A stretch of 64,000 nt of DNA from Bryobacter aggregatus MPL3 (GCF_000702445.1 NZ_JNIF01000004.1:1302001-1366000), one strand, 5' to 3'; counted from the stretch's first letter, positions 1-9,943 are shown. Translations and numbers: made by a program. The notes: a model not told the origin generated them from the letters alone.

Positions 1-334
1 CATTTCGCTCCGAGTCCCCCGTACTGACAACAACAACCTCACCCGGCAAGAGACTGTCTATCGCCTCAATCTCCAGCCCGTAGGGGTCTTCCGGGATTTC
101 AAATACATCCATGCACTGCACGGTCCGTGCCCAGCCGGCACAGCGGAAGGTAGGATCAAGTGGCCTAAAATCCTTCCGCATCGCCTGGTCGCGATACCCC
201 ATCTCGTCCAGTGAGTCCGACACAACGGCGGTATACAATTTCGCCTCAATGTGAGCAAACAGTTCTAAATCCTTGGCGCTCGCGGCCTCTCTAACAATGC
301 GGCTCGGTGAAGTCGTTACCAATTCTTTCTCCAC
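1..334 (-). CDS. RraA-family protein (dimethylmenaquinone methyltransferase-like/aldolase-like), partial
   Basis: The gene runs off the left edge; about 111 N-terminal codons are present. The translation shows the RraA-type pattern LYTAVVSDSLDEMG near residue 33, then RPLDP, a glycine-rich strand, and later IDSLLPGEVVVVSTG, matching the ID-x-x-x-PGDVLVVD region of the family. I start it at a GTG (334) because a strong AAAGGAGG Shine-Dalgarno lies 5-6 bases upstream; the plus-strand reading frame over the same bases looks non-coding. Members are divalent-metal oxaloacetate decarboxylases/HMG aldolases or RNase E regulators; the true reaction cannot be told from this fragment. It is divergent from an enolase-superfamily gene, which favours a catabolic role. 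Confidence 0.8.
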   Translation of the reverse strand, partial: MEKELVTTSPSRIVREAASAKDLELFAHIEAKLYTAVVSDSLDEMGYRDQAMRKDFRPLDPTFRCAGWARTVQCMDVFEIPEDPYGLEIEAIDSLLPGEVVVVSTGDSERN

Positions 335-503
335 GTCGCCTCCTTTCATGCTCGATACCCTGTCGCGGTTAGGTTCAGGATACGAGACCCCTGCAAGATT
401 CGAACTTCATGCCAAGCCCGCTCGGTCGAATCTGTTCAATTCACCGAACCAGCGGCCAAAGCCAGGTCAGAGTGCTGCCAGCGACGGCCTACAATCGGTG
501 ATT

Positions 504-1604
504 GTGACACAGCAAAATGAAATCTGCGCCATTGAAGTAAGTCGGGTTTCCCAGGTCGTCCGGCGAGACCTCGCGATCATCAGCGCCGCCGGCTCGCAAC
601 CGGAATCCCACTACATCGTCGTCTCCGTCCATACGAAAACGGGGCACACAGGCTACGGAGAAGCAACCGTAGTACCCGCCTGGAGTGGCGAGAGTCAAGA
701 CAGTGCAGCCAGCATTGTCAATCAGCTTCTCGCCCCGCTGCTGATCGGCGAAGACCCCACTCACGTCGCAGCACTTGCCGATAAAATGGACCGCTACCTT
801 ATCGGGAACCCCTTCACCAAATGTGCCCTCGAAATGGCCTTGCTCGATGTCAGTGGAAAGATCCTCGGCGTGCCTGTCGTCACTCTCCTCGGCGGCCCGC
901 GCCGCGCTCCGGAGATTGGATTGAAGTTCTCGATCGGCGCATTCTCCCCGCAGGAAGCCGCCCGTGTCGCCCTCCATGCCAAGTCGATCGGGCTCAAGGC
1001 CGTCAAGGTGAAGGTAGGCCTCGACGTCGCAGGCGACATCGCTCGTGTCACTGCTGTTCGAGAAGCACTGGGCGATGACTTCCGCATTGCTGTGGATGGC
1101 AATGGAGGCTGGCTGGAAAATGACGCCCTTCTCGCACTGCCTCATCTTGAAGCACTGAAGGTCAATTGCATCGAGCAACCTCTCCGCCGCGGCGACTTCC
1201 GCAATTGTGCCCGCCTCCGCGAGCGCACCCATATCCCACTCATGCTCGACGAATCTGTATTCACCAGACAGGATGCCATGGAGGCGATCCGGCAGGAAGC
1301 CTGCGATATCATCAGCGTCTATCCCGGAAAGAATGGCGGCATCACTCGCTCCCTGGAGATTGCGCAGATGGCCGCCGTGGCCGGCTTGCGCTGCACCATC
1401 GGGAGCAATCTCGAAATGGATCTTGGGTCGGCCGCCATGCTGCATGTCGCCGCTGCGCTTCCGTCGTTGGCCAGCGCCGTCGATCACGACATCATCGGTC
1501 CGCTCTACTACGACGAACATTTCACCTCTTCTCCGATTCAGTTCCGGAACGGGTGTGCAGTTCTTCCGGATGGTCCCGGCCTTGGAGTTGACTTCAAGCC
1601 TTGA
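504..1604 (+). CDS. Enolase-superfamily enzyme of the muconate cycloisomerase/dipeptide epimerase subgroup
   Basis: From the GTG at 504 (GTG 498 is the alternative) the product is 366 residues, the usual length for this subgroup. The frame stays open back to 273, but that stretch overlaps the divergent RraA gene and looks non-coding. Visible hallmarks: an N-terminal capping domain ending near residue 125, the KVKVG (KxK) catalytic lysine motif, metal ligands in DGNGGW, EQP and DES, and the second catalytic lysine in YPGKNGG. These enzymes abstract a proton alpha to a carboxylate, giving racemisation, epimerisation or cycloisomerisation. The substrate cannot be deduced. No clear ribosome site precedes the GTG. 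The next gene follows within 16 bases, so the two are probably co-transcribed. Confidence 0.85.
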   Translation: MTQQNEICAIEVSRVSQVVRRDLAIISAAGSQPESHYIVVSVHTKTGHTGYGEATVVPAWSGESQDSAASIVNQLLAPLLIGEDPTHVAALADKMDRYLIGNPFTKCALEMALLDVSGKILGVPVVTLLGGPRRAPEIGLKFSIGAFSPQEAARVALHAKSIGLKAVKVKVGLDVAGDIARVTAVREALGDDFRIAVDGNGGWLENDALLALPHLEALKVNCIEQPLRRGDFRNCARLRERTHIPLMLDESVFTRQDAMEAIRQEACDIISVYPGKNGGITRSLEIAQMAAVAGLRCTIGSNLEMDLGSAAMLHVAAALPSLASAVDHDIIGPLYYDEHFTSSPIQFRNGCAVLPDGPGLGVDFKP

Positions 1605-1619
1605 CGATTGGTCACCACG

Positions 1620-3260
1620 ATGAGTGCTATCGAGTCACGAGGAAAACAAGTGAAAGCCATCGGCTACATATCAGATGAAGAAGATCTGGCGATCCCAGGA
1701 GTCGCCGTCGAGATTGAGTCGCTGCACAGCGGCACGATCACTCTCCTGAGCTCTTCGCCACGCGGCGCACTCTACACCGACCTGCCAGAAGGCCGTTACC
1801 GGATCACCTTCGCAAAAGATGGCTACGGTTCTAAGTGGGTGGAATGCGAGATCGGCGCGGTGCCCCAACGCTTCCGCCTTCTTCGCGATCATTTGGCCGG
1901 CTATATGTGGCCCAAATGGCTCCGCACAGGCGAGAAGTCAGAGATCCGTGTACACAGCCCTGAGCAATATCAGCTCACACTCTGGCGCTATGGACTCAAG
2001 AAGGAATTCGTCCGGACACTCAGTTGGTTTGATGAACACGGCCCACGCGCCACCGTGCAAATTGCTCCGGACACCGACTTCACCCAAACCGGCATGCACT
2101 GGAACAATCATGGCTATCCGGCGCCACATATCCAGCAGTTTGTCGAAGCGCCGGAGCAATCCGGACTCTACTATCTCTGGGCACGGACGCCATCCGGAAG
2201 GTCTTTCTCCTTTCCGTGGGTCGTTGCACCAGCCGCTCCTCAAGCGAAGCTCGCCGTCTTGGCTTCAACCAACACATGGAACGCGTACAACAACTATGGC
2301 GGCCGTTCGAACTACATCAATCCGGAGGGCCTGCCCGACAAGCCTACCGTGAATGCCCGTCTCGATTTGGATCGCTACACGCAACCCCAACCCGTCTGGC
2401 GTTTCCCCGATACTGCGTATCAACCACTCTCCTTCGAACGTCCGGAACCCGGCAATCATAACTTCGATAACAGTCCATGGGATAACCGCAGCATCGAAGA
2501 CAGCATCCACGGACGTGTCCAGTCCGGCCTGGCTCCTGGCGAATGGCGGCTGCTTGGATGGCTCGAGCGCGAAGGCTTCGCTTATGACTACTATTCTGAA
2601 GCCCAACTCCACGACGGCACTTTATCCCTCGACAGTTACAATGCACTGATCCTCTCTGTTCATCCGGAGTACTGGACCCGGGAGATGTTCCGCAAGGTGC
2701 AGGAATGGGTCACCCGAGGAGGGCAACTGCTCTATCTGGGCGGCAACGGCGTCAACTGTGAAGTGGTCTACGAAGCGGACGGCGCCATGCGTTGCCTCAC
2801 TTATGACGACAGCGACCAGCCGGGTGGTCATGAATCCCGCATGCACCGGACTTACGCCGCCGAGGCCGGGCTGCTGGGAGTTGTCTTCACTTATTCGGGA
2901 GTGATGACCAGCGCCCCGTACACGGTGCTTGATGAAAAACATTGGCTATTAGAGGGCACGCTCTTAAAAAATGGTGCTACTTTCGGCAAGAACTCTTTAC
3001 ATGAGCGAGTACCTGGAGGAGCCTCGGGGCACGAAACGGACAAGATCTCCGCATCTTCCATTCCGAACCTGCAGTGCATCGCCAAAGGCAACAACCCCGA
3101 CGGAGGCGGCGCAGACCTTGTCTATGGTTCTCTCGGCGATGGTGCCATTTTCTCGGTCGGCTCCATCACCTGGGTCAGTTCTCTCTTCCCTGATCCGGTA
3201 GTATCTCGCATCACACACAATGCTCTGACTCGCATGCTATCTTGCCAAGCTACGGAGTAA
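1620..3260 (+). CDS. N,N-dimethylformamidase beta-subunit-like protein
   Basis: A 546-residue protein from the ATG at 1620; a TTG at 1608 in the same frame is a weaker start. The first ~85 residues form a small beta domain like a carboxypeptidase-regulatory fold (GVAVEIES, LPEGRYRITFAKDGYG). The rest resembles the large-subunit C-terminal domain of N,N-dimethylformamidase: W/Y-rich strands (STNTWNAYNNYGGRSNY), then a class-I-glutaminase-like segment (LILSVHPEYWT, GGQLLYLGGNG) and a C-terminal GDGAIFSVGS strand. No signal peptide is seen, so it is probably cytoplasmic. With the enolase-superfamily gene just upstream it may form a small degradation operon, which is inference. Its 3' end overlaps the convergent cytochrome gene by 24 bases. 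Confidence 0.75.
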   Translation: MSAIESRGKQVKAIGYISDEEDLAIPGVAVEIESLHSGTITLLSSSPRGALYTDLPEGRYRITFAKDGYGSKWVECEIGAVPQRFRLLRDHLAGYMWPKWLRTGEKSEIRVHSPEQYQLTLWRYGLKKEFVRTLSWFDEHGPRATVQIAPDTDFTQTGMHWNNHGYPAPHIQQFVEAPEQSGLYYLWARTPSGRSFSFPWVVAPAAPQAKLAVLASTNTWNAYNNYGGRSNYINPEGLPDKPTVNARLDLDRYTQPQPVWRFPDTAYQPLSFERPEPGNHNFDNSPWDNRSIEDSIHGRVQSGLAPGEWRLLGWLEREGFAYDYYSEAQLHDGTLSLDSYNALILSVHPEYWTREMFRKVQEWVTRGGQLLYLGGNGVNCEVVYEADGAMRCLTYDDSDQPGGHESRMHRTYAAEAGLLGVVFTYSGVMTSAPYTVLDEKHWLLEGTLLKNGATFGKNSLHERVPGGASGHETDKISASSIPNLQCIAKGNNPDGGGADLVYGSLGDGAIFSVGSITWVSSLFPDPVVSRITHNALTRMLSCQATE

Positions 3261-5438
3261 CTCCGTGGCACGCTGCCTCAGCCCGGCATCTGCATCCGCC
3301 GCCGCTTTCTGGAGATGAGAGAGGGCTCCCGCCCGATCCCCCCTCGCAGCAAGCACCGCCCCCAATCCCAGATGCGCACGCCCCGAGTCAGGCTGCAGAC
3401 GCAGCGCCGCTTGATAATGAGGCACAGCCTCACTCTCCTGCTGCATGCCCATGAGAAGATCCCCCAGCAACAAGTGCGCATCCACAAACTTTGGATCCGC
3501 GGCCAATGAGGCCTCTAGCTCTTTCCTGGCCTGTTGATAGTCCCCACTGCCGCCTAAGAGCATGGCATATTGATACCGGGTGGGCGCATCCATCGGCCGC
3601 AACCGAAGCGCCAACTCAAACTCCTGACGAGCCGCCGTCCTCCTCCCATTCCGGGCCAACAGTCCTGCCAGATTCGCATGGGCATCCACGTACTCAGGAC
3701 GCAGCCGGATCGCCTCTCGAAAATCAACCTCGGACAAGCGCAGGATTCCCAGATTGTTATGTGCTTCCGGTAGCCCTGGATCCTTCTTAATCGCCTGCAG
3801 CAAAGCCTCGATCGCCTCGGCAGTCTTCCCTTGGGTGCGATAACAAAGCCCGAGTTCATGCCAAGTGAGCGCTCGCTCTGGCGCGAGCGCCGTCGCCTGG
3901 ACTAACACCTCTACCGCCTCCGCTGTCCGTCCGGTTCGCCGCAATGCCGTGCCCAGCTTCTGCCGCGCATAACCGGACGACGGACTCCGCCGCGCCGCCT
4001 CCCGAAAGTAAATCAGAGCTTGCTCAAAACTCTGATCACGATCCAAGGCCTCTGCCAGTTCGAGATACCACTCTCCCCGCTTCGGCGCATGCTTTGAGAT
4101 CGCTGCCTGCAACTGCGGAATCCCGACCTTTGTATGACTCCCCTGCTTGACTTGCGCCACCCCCAAATAGAGTTCGTTCTCCGGCGTGGGCGGCAACTTC
4201 GATGGATAGTAAGGAACCACGGGCCCCTGATAGGCATCTCGCCGTTCCGCCAGTTCTGCCAGTAAATCTCCGGCGGGCTTCCTCCTCTGGATGCGATGGT
4301 CTGTCATCACCGCATGGATCACATCTTCCGTCCGGCGCTTCGGCATATGGCAATCCACGCAATTCGAGTTGGCCCTGACATGCTCACTGGCGACATGACA
4401 ACTGCGGCAGCGATCATTGAACTCTTTTGCGCCAGACACCCGATGTGGATTGTGACAAGTCGTGCAAACCAGCTTGCCCTCGCTTTTCAAGTAGCAGGCA
4501 GACTGCCGCAAGCGATAGGCAGCGCTCACAATCTCGAACTTATCCTCGCGCCCCGTCCCCGGCGCGTGATCGAAATTCAGAAGGAAGCCAGCAAGACTTT
4601 CACCCGGTTGAAATGAGAACGGCCCTCTGTCATAGCGCTGCAATGCGTTCGGCAAAGGATAGCTCGTCGACTCGAGATGACAAGCCATGCAAAGCTCCAT
4701 CTGCCGCTCTGTGTTCAGCCGCGCAGGATTGATGATTGCCCGCCGGATCTCTTCGGCCTTGCTCTTGCCGGAACCCGCCAACCGCGCATGTTGTCCTCCA
4801 TCCCCGTGGCAACGCTGGCAATCGATTCCCTCCGGCAGCGCTCCCTCATAGATCGCCTCTGCAAAGGGCTGGTCATGCCCAGCCGGGATCTTCGGATAGG
4901 CATTGTGGCAGAACATGCAGTCATAACCGATCGGCCGGCGAAAACCGTCATGATCCGGCCGGTCATACCCCGGATTCATCGCCCAATAGCCGCCCTTTTC
5001 CGCGTACCAGCCAAGCGGCAGTTGCAGCAGCCGGCCCGATTCCGTCCGATGCAGATAGGCGCGGGCATGATTGCCCGATCCCATCACATAGTCCACCCGC
5101 ATCTCCAGCTCATTGCTGGCATGGCCTGCCGCATCCACCTGGTACCGGCGTTGGTAGTACTTTCCATCGCGCGCCGACATCGTGAAATAGCTGTTCGACG
5201 GCCCGTGGAAATAGGAATTTTTCTGGATGAAGTCTTCTACCAGATTCTGCGGCGTCAGCCGGAAAAACGACTTTCCCATCCCCGTCCGGCCATAAGACTC
5301 CCAGATTTCTCGATGGCAAGGCGCACACACGCGCGAATCTGCATTCGCCAGCGAGACCAGCAACAACGAGAGGAGACAGACCGATTGCAGCACCGCGCCG
5401 GGGTAACGCGATTTTAACAAATCCTTTTCATTTCTCAT
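3237..5438 (-). CDS. Multihaem c-type cytochrome fused to TPR repeats
   Basis: 733 residues. An N-terminal signal segment (hydrophobic VCLLSLLLVSLANA) is followed at once by the first haem motif, CAPCH. Seven CxxCH motifs are visible in the first half (CAPCH, CMFCH, CQRCH, CMACH, CTTCH, CRSCH, CVDCH), of the cytochrome c554/NrfA-like multihaem type. From about residue 420 the protein is a run of tetratricopeptide repeats to the C-terminus. It is therefore likely an exported periplasmic electron-transfer protein with a protein-docking half. Partner and electron acceptor are unknown. Such fusions are familiar in Acidobacteria and Planctomycetes. It diverges from the TonB-type receptor gene, with a 101-bp gap in which I see no convincing promoter. 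Confidence 0.9.
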   Translation of the reverse strand: MRNEKDLLKSRYPGAVLQSVCLLSLLLVSLANADSRVCAPCHREIWESYGRTGMGKSFFRLTPQNLVEDFIQKNSYFHGPSNSYFTMSARDGKYYQRRYQVDAAGHASNELEMRVDYVMGSGNHARAYLHRTESGRLLQLPLGWYAEKGGYWAMNPGYDRPDHDGFRRPIGYDCMFCHNAYPKIPAGHDQPFAEAIYEGALPEGIDCQRCHGDGGQHARLAGSGKSKAEEIRRAIINPARLNTERQMELCMACHLESTSYPLPNALQRYDRGPFSFQPGESLAGFLLNFDHAPGTGREDKFEIVSAAYRLRQSACYLKSEGKLVCTTCHNPHRVSGAKEFNDRCRSCHVASEHVRANSNCVDCHMPKRRTEDVIHAVMTDHRIQRRKPAGDLLAELAERRDAYQGPVVPYYPSKLPPTPENELYLGVAQVKQGSHTKVGIPQLQAAISKHAPKRGEWYLELAEALDRDQSFEQALIYFREAARRSPSSGYARQKLGTALRRTGRTAEAVEVLVQATALAPERALTWHELGLCYRTQGKTAEAIEALLQAIKKDPGLPEAHNNLGILRLSEVDFREAIRLRPEYVDAHANLAGLLARNGRRTAARQEFELALRLRPMDAPTRYQYAMLLGGSGDYQQARKELEASLAADPKFVDAHLLLGDLLMGMQQESEAVPHYQAALRLQPDSGRAHLGLGAVLAARGDRAGALSHLQKAAADADAGLRQRATELLRSLAR

Positions 5439-5539
5439 TTATGACCTGTGATAGGCTTTGCACACAATAGCGTTCTGGGGTCTGTCCACGGCATACGGTC
5501 ACGTCCACTCTACGCCAACTGCTCTCTCAAGGAATCAAG

Positions 5540-8500
5540 ATGAAATCGATACCCAACGCCCGTCCCGCGTTGTATGGAGTCTGGGTCAGCGCAATCGCTG
5601 TAACTCTTCTCCTACCAGGAACATTGTTCTGCCAAAGTGGTGCGGCCACGATCCAAGGAACTGTCCAGGACCTCACTGGAGCTGCTGTTCCCGCTGTCGC
5701 CATTCGAATCGTCAACCAAGCCACCTCGGTTTCCAATGATACGACTTCCAATAATAATGGCTTTTATTCCGTACCCGGTCTCACCGCCGGCAAGTACACC
5801 GCCATCTTCAGCGCCCCAGGGATGAAGAAATATGAGGCATCCATTACCCTCGCCACAGGTCAAGTACTGGTCCTGAATCCGCAGTTGAACGTCGGCGACA
5901 CCAACGACAAAATTACGGTCAGCGGCGAGACCTTGCAGCTTGCCACCTACGACAGCGGTACCGTCAACACCCAGCTCGACTCCGCCCGCATTAGCCAGCT
6001 TCCGATGAACGGCCGCAACGTCCTGGGCCTCGCCCAGAACACAGTCCCTGGCCTCGAAGGTGGTGGCACCCGCGCCAACGGCATCATGCAGGAAGGTATG
6101 GAATATTCCCAGGACGGCGCGCCCATGACCAACCGCAACTTCGGCGGCGAAGGCAACTCCGCCCAGGCCACGCTCCCCGATCCGGACTCCGTGCAAGAAG
6201 CCCGTTTCGAGACGATGAACTCCAGCGCACAATTCGCAACACCCGCCACCGTGATTCTCACCACCAAGTCGGGCACCAATGCCGTGCACGGTTCCCTCTT
6301 TGAAACGGCGCGCAACAACTTCTTCGGAATCGCCAAGGCTCGTCAGAATCCTGCGAACTTCGCGGCGCCCCATCTGGTGAGAAACGAATTTGGCGGCTCC
6401 GTCGGCGGCCCCATCTTCATCCCCAAGCTCTACAACGGCAAGAACCGCTCCTTCTTCTTCGTTGCCTTCGAACGCTTCTCCCTGCGCCAGGCCGCCAACC
6501 AACTCGTCGCGGTACCGACAGCGGCGATGCGAAACGGCGACTTCAGCGGTCTCATCAATGGCAGCGGCATCCTCCAACAGCTCTACGATCCCAGCACCAC
6601 CCAGTCGCGTGAAAACAACTATGTCCGTGCTCCCTTCCCCAACAATCAGATCCCGCTGAATCGAATCAGCCCTCTCGCAAAAACGCTCTACGCTGCCACA
6701 CCGCTCCCATTGACTGCAGATAACCCGTTGGTCAATCCCAACTTCAACGCGATCAACAACACCACACAGACGGTTCCCAACACAACCTTCCGTCTCGACC
6801 ATGTTTTCAATGAAAACAATCGCGGCTACTTCCGTTTCACCGATATCGACCAGCAGCAGCAGGCACTCCGGAACTATCCAGCCAACTCACCCGCCAACAT
6901 CGCAGGCGGCGGGCTTCCTGCTGGAGCCACCGGCTTCCAGCGCATCCCGATCCAGACCATCAGCGGCGCCCTCGGCTTCTCCCACGTCTTCTCACCCACC
7001 TTCTTCTCCGAAACCATCTACAGCATGCAGTGGCAACGGATGTACGTCGAAGGCAACGAAGCGTCGCAGGCCAACTACGAAAAGCAACTGGGCTTGCCCA
7101 ACAACTTCGGCCAGATCGGCTTCCCCAACATCGGCGCGAACCTCATCATGCCCTACGGTGGTTCGCAGTGGAACTACGGGATGAGCCAGCGCTTGTCCAC
7201 ACTCGACGAAAACCTGAATAAGATCTGGGGCAAGCACCAGTTTGCCTTTGGCGGCCGCTGGCGCCACGAGAAGTTCGGCTACATGTCCGATCGCTCTCCC
7301 GACACCATCGCCTTCACCAATCTGGCAACAGCGCTCTACGATCCCGCCTCCGGCGCCAACTATACGGCCCTAGCGAACACCGGTTTCGCCGACGCCGACT
7401 TCTTCCTCGGCGCCGCCAGCAGCTACTCCCAGAACAGGAATGCTCCCTTCAACAACGTCAGCATCGAGGAGTTCGATTTCTATCTCCAGGACAATTTCCG
7501 CCTGAGCAATCGCCTCACCATCAACGTCGGCCTCCGGTGGGAAATGCACCCGGCTCCCAAGGCGGCCAACGACTATCTGACCACCTTCGACATCAAGAAT
7601 AATGCGATTGCCCTGCCCCGCCCTCTCGATTACTACCTCCAGCAGGGTCTCACCTCACAGGCACTCCTCACCAATCTGAAGAATCTCGGCGCCAAGTTTG
7701 AGTCCTTCGAGCAGGCTGGCCTGCCCAGTCGCGGCTTCTACTCCAGTTACGGCAACGTGCTGCCTCGCTTGGGCTTCGCCTATACGCCCACTTTCGCGCG
7801 CAATGGCACAGTCATTCGTGGCGGCTATGGCGAGTACGTGTATCCGGTGCCGGTTCGCAACTCCATCCGTTACCTCACCGCCAACTATCCTTTTACCGCT
7901 TCCTATTCGCAAAGCTATACGAACGCAACCTACGCACCGGATGGACAGCCCAATCTCCTCCTCCGCGGGCCTATTCCCGTTGTCGCCGGGCTCAACAGTT
8001 CGGATGCGGTCAACTCCAACAACACCAATGCCCTGCTTCCCGGCATCAACATCGGCACCTCGCTCGCGGCGAAGTATCCTCCGGCGCGAGTCCGCGAGGC
8101 AAACTTCACGATCGAGCAGCCCTTCCATGACGGTTCGGTCTTCCGCGCCAGCTACGTGTACACCCACGGCACCAACCTCGATCAGAACTACTCCTACAAC
8201 AACGCTCCTTCCACCTATGTGTGGCAGACCAGCACGGGAACTGCGCTTCCCACCGGTACTTATGCCGGTACTGCCACGCGTCCCTATGACCAGACGCTCT
8301 GGGGCGGCAACGTCATTTCCACCAAGAACGGATGGTCCAATAACAATGCCTTCCAGTTCAACTACCAGCGTCCGTTCCGCAAAGGCGTCGGCTTCCAGGC
8401 CTTCTATGTCTTCTCGCGCGCCTTCCGTCTGGGCGGCAATACCTTCCGCGACAACGTTCTCTATCCAGCCGCAAACTATGCCCCGGGTATCCTTCCTGCA

Positions 8501-9280
8501 GGCATGAACACAGGCACCCTGCTCGAACCCAGCCGGGAATTGAATAAGTGGGAGAACTACAAACTCGACACCGCAATTCCGCTCCACCGGCTCAGTTTCA
8601 ACGGAATCGTCGAAGTTCCCGTCGGGAAGGGGAAGCGCTTCCTCGGAAACAGCAATCGGCTGGTGAACGCCCTCGTCGGCGGATACCAGATGGCCTTCGT
8701 GGGAACCATGGTTTCGCAGGCTTTCCAGGTCGCATCCTCCAATTGGGGAGCAACGAACCCGATCGAGCTCTATAAGGACGCCATCTCCATCACCGATTGC
8801 CGTAGCGGTGTTTGCCGCCCGGGCAAGCTCTGGTTCAATGGCTATCTTTCTCCGGCCGTCATCAATCAGAAGAATGGCGTGATGGGAGTTCCTGACAACT
8901 ACAAACCCTATCTGGCTCCGATCAACAACACGCCAGGAACCACAAACTTCGGCAACAACAATGTGTCGGTCACGCTGAAGAATGGGCAGCAGGTTACCAC
9001 TGCCTATTCTCCCGGTCCTGCCGGAGCCAACCCCTACTCGCAGACCATTCTGCAAGGCCCCAAGAACTTCCAGACGGATATGTCACTCTACAAGGTTTTC
9101 GATATCTCCGAGCGATGGAAGCTCCGGCTGAACGTGGACGCCTTCAACGCGTTCAACATCCAAGGCCTCACCAATCCCGTCCCCAACAGCAGCACTCCCT
9201 CCACCGATGGAATCCAAACCTTCCAGAACTCCTATTGGACTCCCCGGCAAATCCAGCTCACCGCACGCCTGTCGTTCTGA
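5540..9280 (+). CDS. Oar-like TonB-dependent outer-membrane receptor with carboxypeptidase-regulatory N-terminus
   Basis: 1246 residues, starting at an ATG preceded by AAGGA. The signal peptide ends near FCQSGAA; residues ~35-115 are a carboxypeptidase-D regulatory beta-sandwich (TIQGTVQDLTGAAVPAV, GFYSVPGLTAGKYTA). A plug-like region follows (ISQLPMNGRNVLGLAQ), then a long Asn/Tyr/Phe-rich beta-barrel ending in the typical terminal phenylalanine (LTARLSF). This architecture is the hallmark acidobacterial Oar/SusC-like receptor, expanded in Solibacter-type genomes and thought to import or export large substrates. The substrate is unknown: no SusD-like partner or enzyme is next to it. A strong hairpin terminator follows 24 bases after the stop. 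Confidence 0.92.
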   Translation: MKSIPNARPALYGVWVSAIAVTLLLPGTLFCQSGAATIQGTVQDLTGAAVPAVAIRIVNQATSVSNDTTSNNNGFYSVPGLTAGKYTAIFSAPGMKKYEASITLATGQVLVLNPQLNVGDTNDKITVSGETLQLATYDSGTVNTQLDSARISQLPMNGRNVLGLAQNTVPGLEGGGTRANGIMQEGMEYSQDGAPMTNRNFGGEGNSAQATLPDPDSVQEARFETMNSSAQFATPATVILTTKSGTNAVHGSLFETARNNFFGIAKARQNPANFAAPHLVRNEFGGSVGGPIFIPKLYNGKNRSFFFVAFERFSLRQAANQLVAVPTAAMRNGDFSGLINGSGILQQLYDPSTTQSRENNYVRAPFPNNQIPLNRISPLAKTLYAATPLPLTADNPLVNPNFNAINNTTQTVPNTTFRLDHVFNENNRGYFRFTDIDQQQQALRNYPANSPANIAGGGLPAGATGFQRIPIQTISGALGFSHVFSPTFFSETIYSMQWQRMYVEGNEASQANYEKQLGLPNNFGQIGFPNIGANLIMPYGGSQWNYGMSQRLSTLDENLNKIWGKHQFAFGGRWRHEKFGYMSDRSPDTIAFTNLATALYDPASGANYTALANTGFADADFFLGAASSYSQNRNAPFNNVSIEEFDFYLQDNFRLSNRLTINVGLRWEMHPAPKAANDYLTTFDIKNNAIALPRPLDYYLQQGLTSQALLTNLKNLGAKFESFEQAGLPSRGFYSSYGNVLPRLGFAYTPTFARNGTVIRGGYGEYVYPVPVRNSIRYLTANYPFTASYSQSYTNATYAPDGQPNLLLRGPIPVVAGLNSSDAVNSNNTNALLPGINIGTSLAAKYPPARVREANFTIEQPFHDGSVFRASYVYTHGTNLDQNYSYNNAPSTYVWQTSTGTALPTGTYAGTATRPYDQTLWGGNVISTKNGWSNNNAFQFNYQRPFRKGVGFQAFYVFSRAFRLGGNTFRDNVLYPAANYAPGILPAGMNTGTLLEPSRELNKWENYKLDTAIPLHRLSFNGIVEVPVGKGKRFLGNSNRLVNALVGGYQMAFVGTMVSQAFQVASSNWGATNPIELYKDAISITDCRSGVCRPGKLWFNGYLSPAVINQKNGVMGVPDNYKPYLAPINNTPGTTNFGNNNVSVTLKNGQQVTTAYSPGPAGANPYSQTILQGPKNFQTDMSLYKVFDISERWKLRLNVDAFNAFNIQGLTNPVPNSSTPSTDGIQTFQNSYWTPRQIQLTARLSF

Positions 9281-9303
9281 TACAGAAGGACAGCTCCATA
9301 GCG

Positions 9304-9333
9304 CAGAAGCCTCCTCATTCGGGGAGGCTTCTG
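9304..9333 (+). terminator. Rho-independent terminator of the receptor gene
   Basis: A perfect 11-bp stem (CAGAAGCCTCC with GGAGGCTTCTG) and an 8-base loop, followed by TATTT. It sits 24 bases past the receptor stop codon. The weak T tract makes it a modest but credible intrinsic terminator. Confidence 0.8.
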
Positions 9334-9515
9334 TATTTCGAAGCACACTAATGCAGGAACTCTCCTCTGATTTCTGAGCCAGCAGCACTGGCGGTCTGTG
9401 CCTCCTCGGATCCCTGCTGTACGCCGTGCGCTCTATTCCGTGGAGGCTCATGAGTTTGCATCCTCTTCAACTCACTCTCGCGTTACGCCGCAATCGGAAC
9501 AGCGAGAAAACTCGT

Positions 9516-9830
9516 TCAAAGTCTCTGCAAGTCCCTCAACGGCGCTCCATCGATAGGCCGACGTAATGAGCTTCTTGCTTCTCCCCGATTGCAATCGCAA
9601 CGACATAACGGCCTTGGATCTACAGGCACCATCGCCAATCCTTGGATCTCGATCGAGCAACACCCATTGATGACCAGTATGGCGAAGAAAACAACGCCGG
9701 CTCCAGCAGCGCATGCAAAAGGAAGTGTGGAGGCATAGAGGGCTAGACGCCGTCGAAAGCCTTTGATCGCGAACAGCGTCAACCTAACTAAAAAGATCGA
9801 CGCGATGACGGCCAGTGTCCCGCCAATCAT
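9516..9830 (-). CDS. Possible small membrane protein (uncertain, perhaps decayed)
   Basis: A 104-codon frame in the otherwise empty 9340-9943 gap. The first ~55 residues look real: two hydrophobic segments (GGTLAVIASIFLVRLTLFAI and a second rich in A, G, V, F) flanking a basic loop (KGFRRR). After the second segment the composition turns to Cys/Arg/Pro like random sequence, and an overlapping frame (9472-9714) continues, so a frameshift may have broken the gene. No Shine-Dalgarno is seen before the ATG. I do not recognise a family. Confidence 0.3.
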   Translation of the reverse strand: MIGGTLAVIASIFLVRLTLFAIKGFRRRLALYASTLPFACAAGAGVVFFAILVINGCCSIEIQGLAMVPVDPRPLCRCDCNRGEARSSLRRPIDGAPLRDLQRL

Positions 9831-9943
9831 GATTCAGATCGTCAGCACGACACCCAAACGACAGAGCCAGTCCACGGCCAGCCAGCGGTCGAGAGAATGA
9901 ACTGTCTGTCCGGTTGCCTAACTCAATGTCGAATGGTGGCGAT

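Noticed and set aside
273-503. N-terminal extension of the enolase-superfamily gene
   Set aside because: It overlaps the divergent RraA gene and its promoter region, and the extra residues match no family; the GTG at 504 gives the normal length.
489-1520. Long minus-strand frame antisense to the enolase-superfamily gene
   Set aside because: It has no family resemblance, no ribosome site, and mirrors a convincing conserved enzyme on the plus strand; high GC favours such mirror frames.
5612-6802. 396-codon minus-strand frame inside the receptor gene
   Set aside because: Antisense to conserved plug and barrel sequence; composition Gly/Glu/Val-rich as expected from codon mirror effects.
7655-9055. 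466-codon minus-strand frame inside the receptor gene
   Set aside because: Same reason: the plus strand encodes a continuous beta-barrel ending in phenylalanine.
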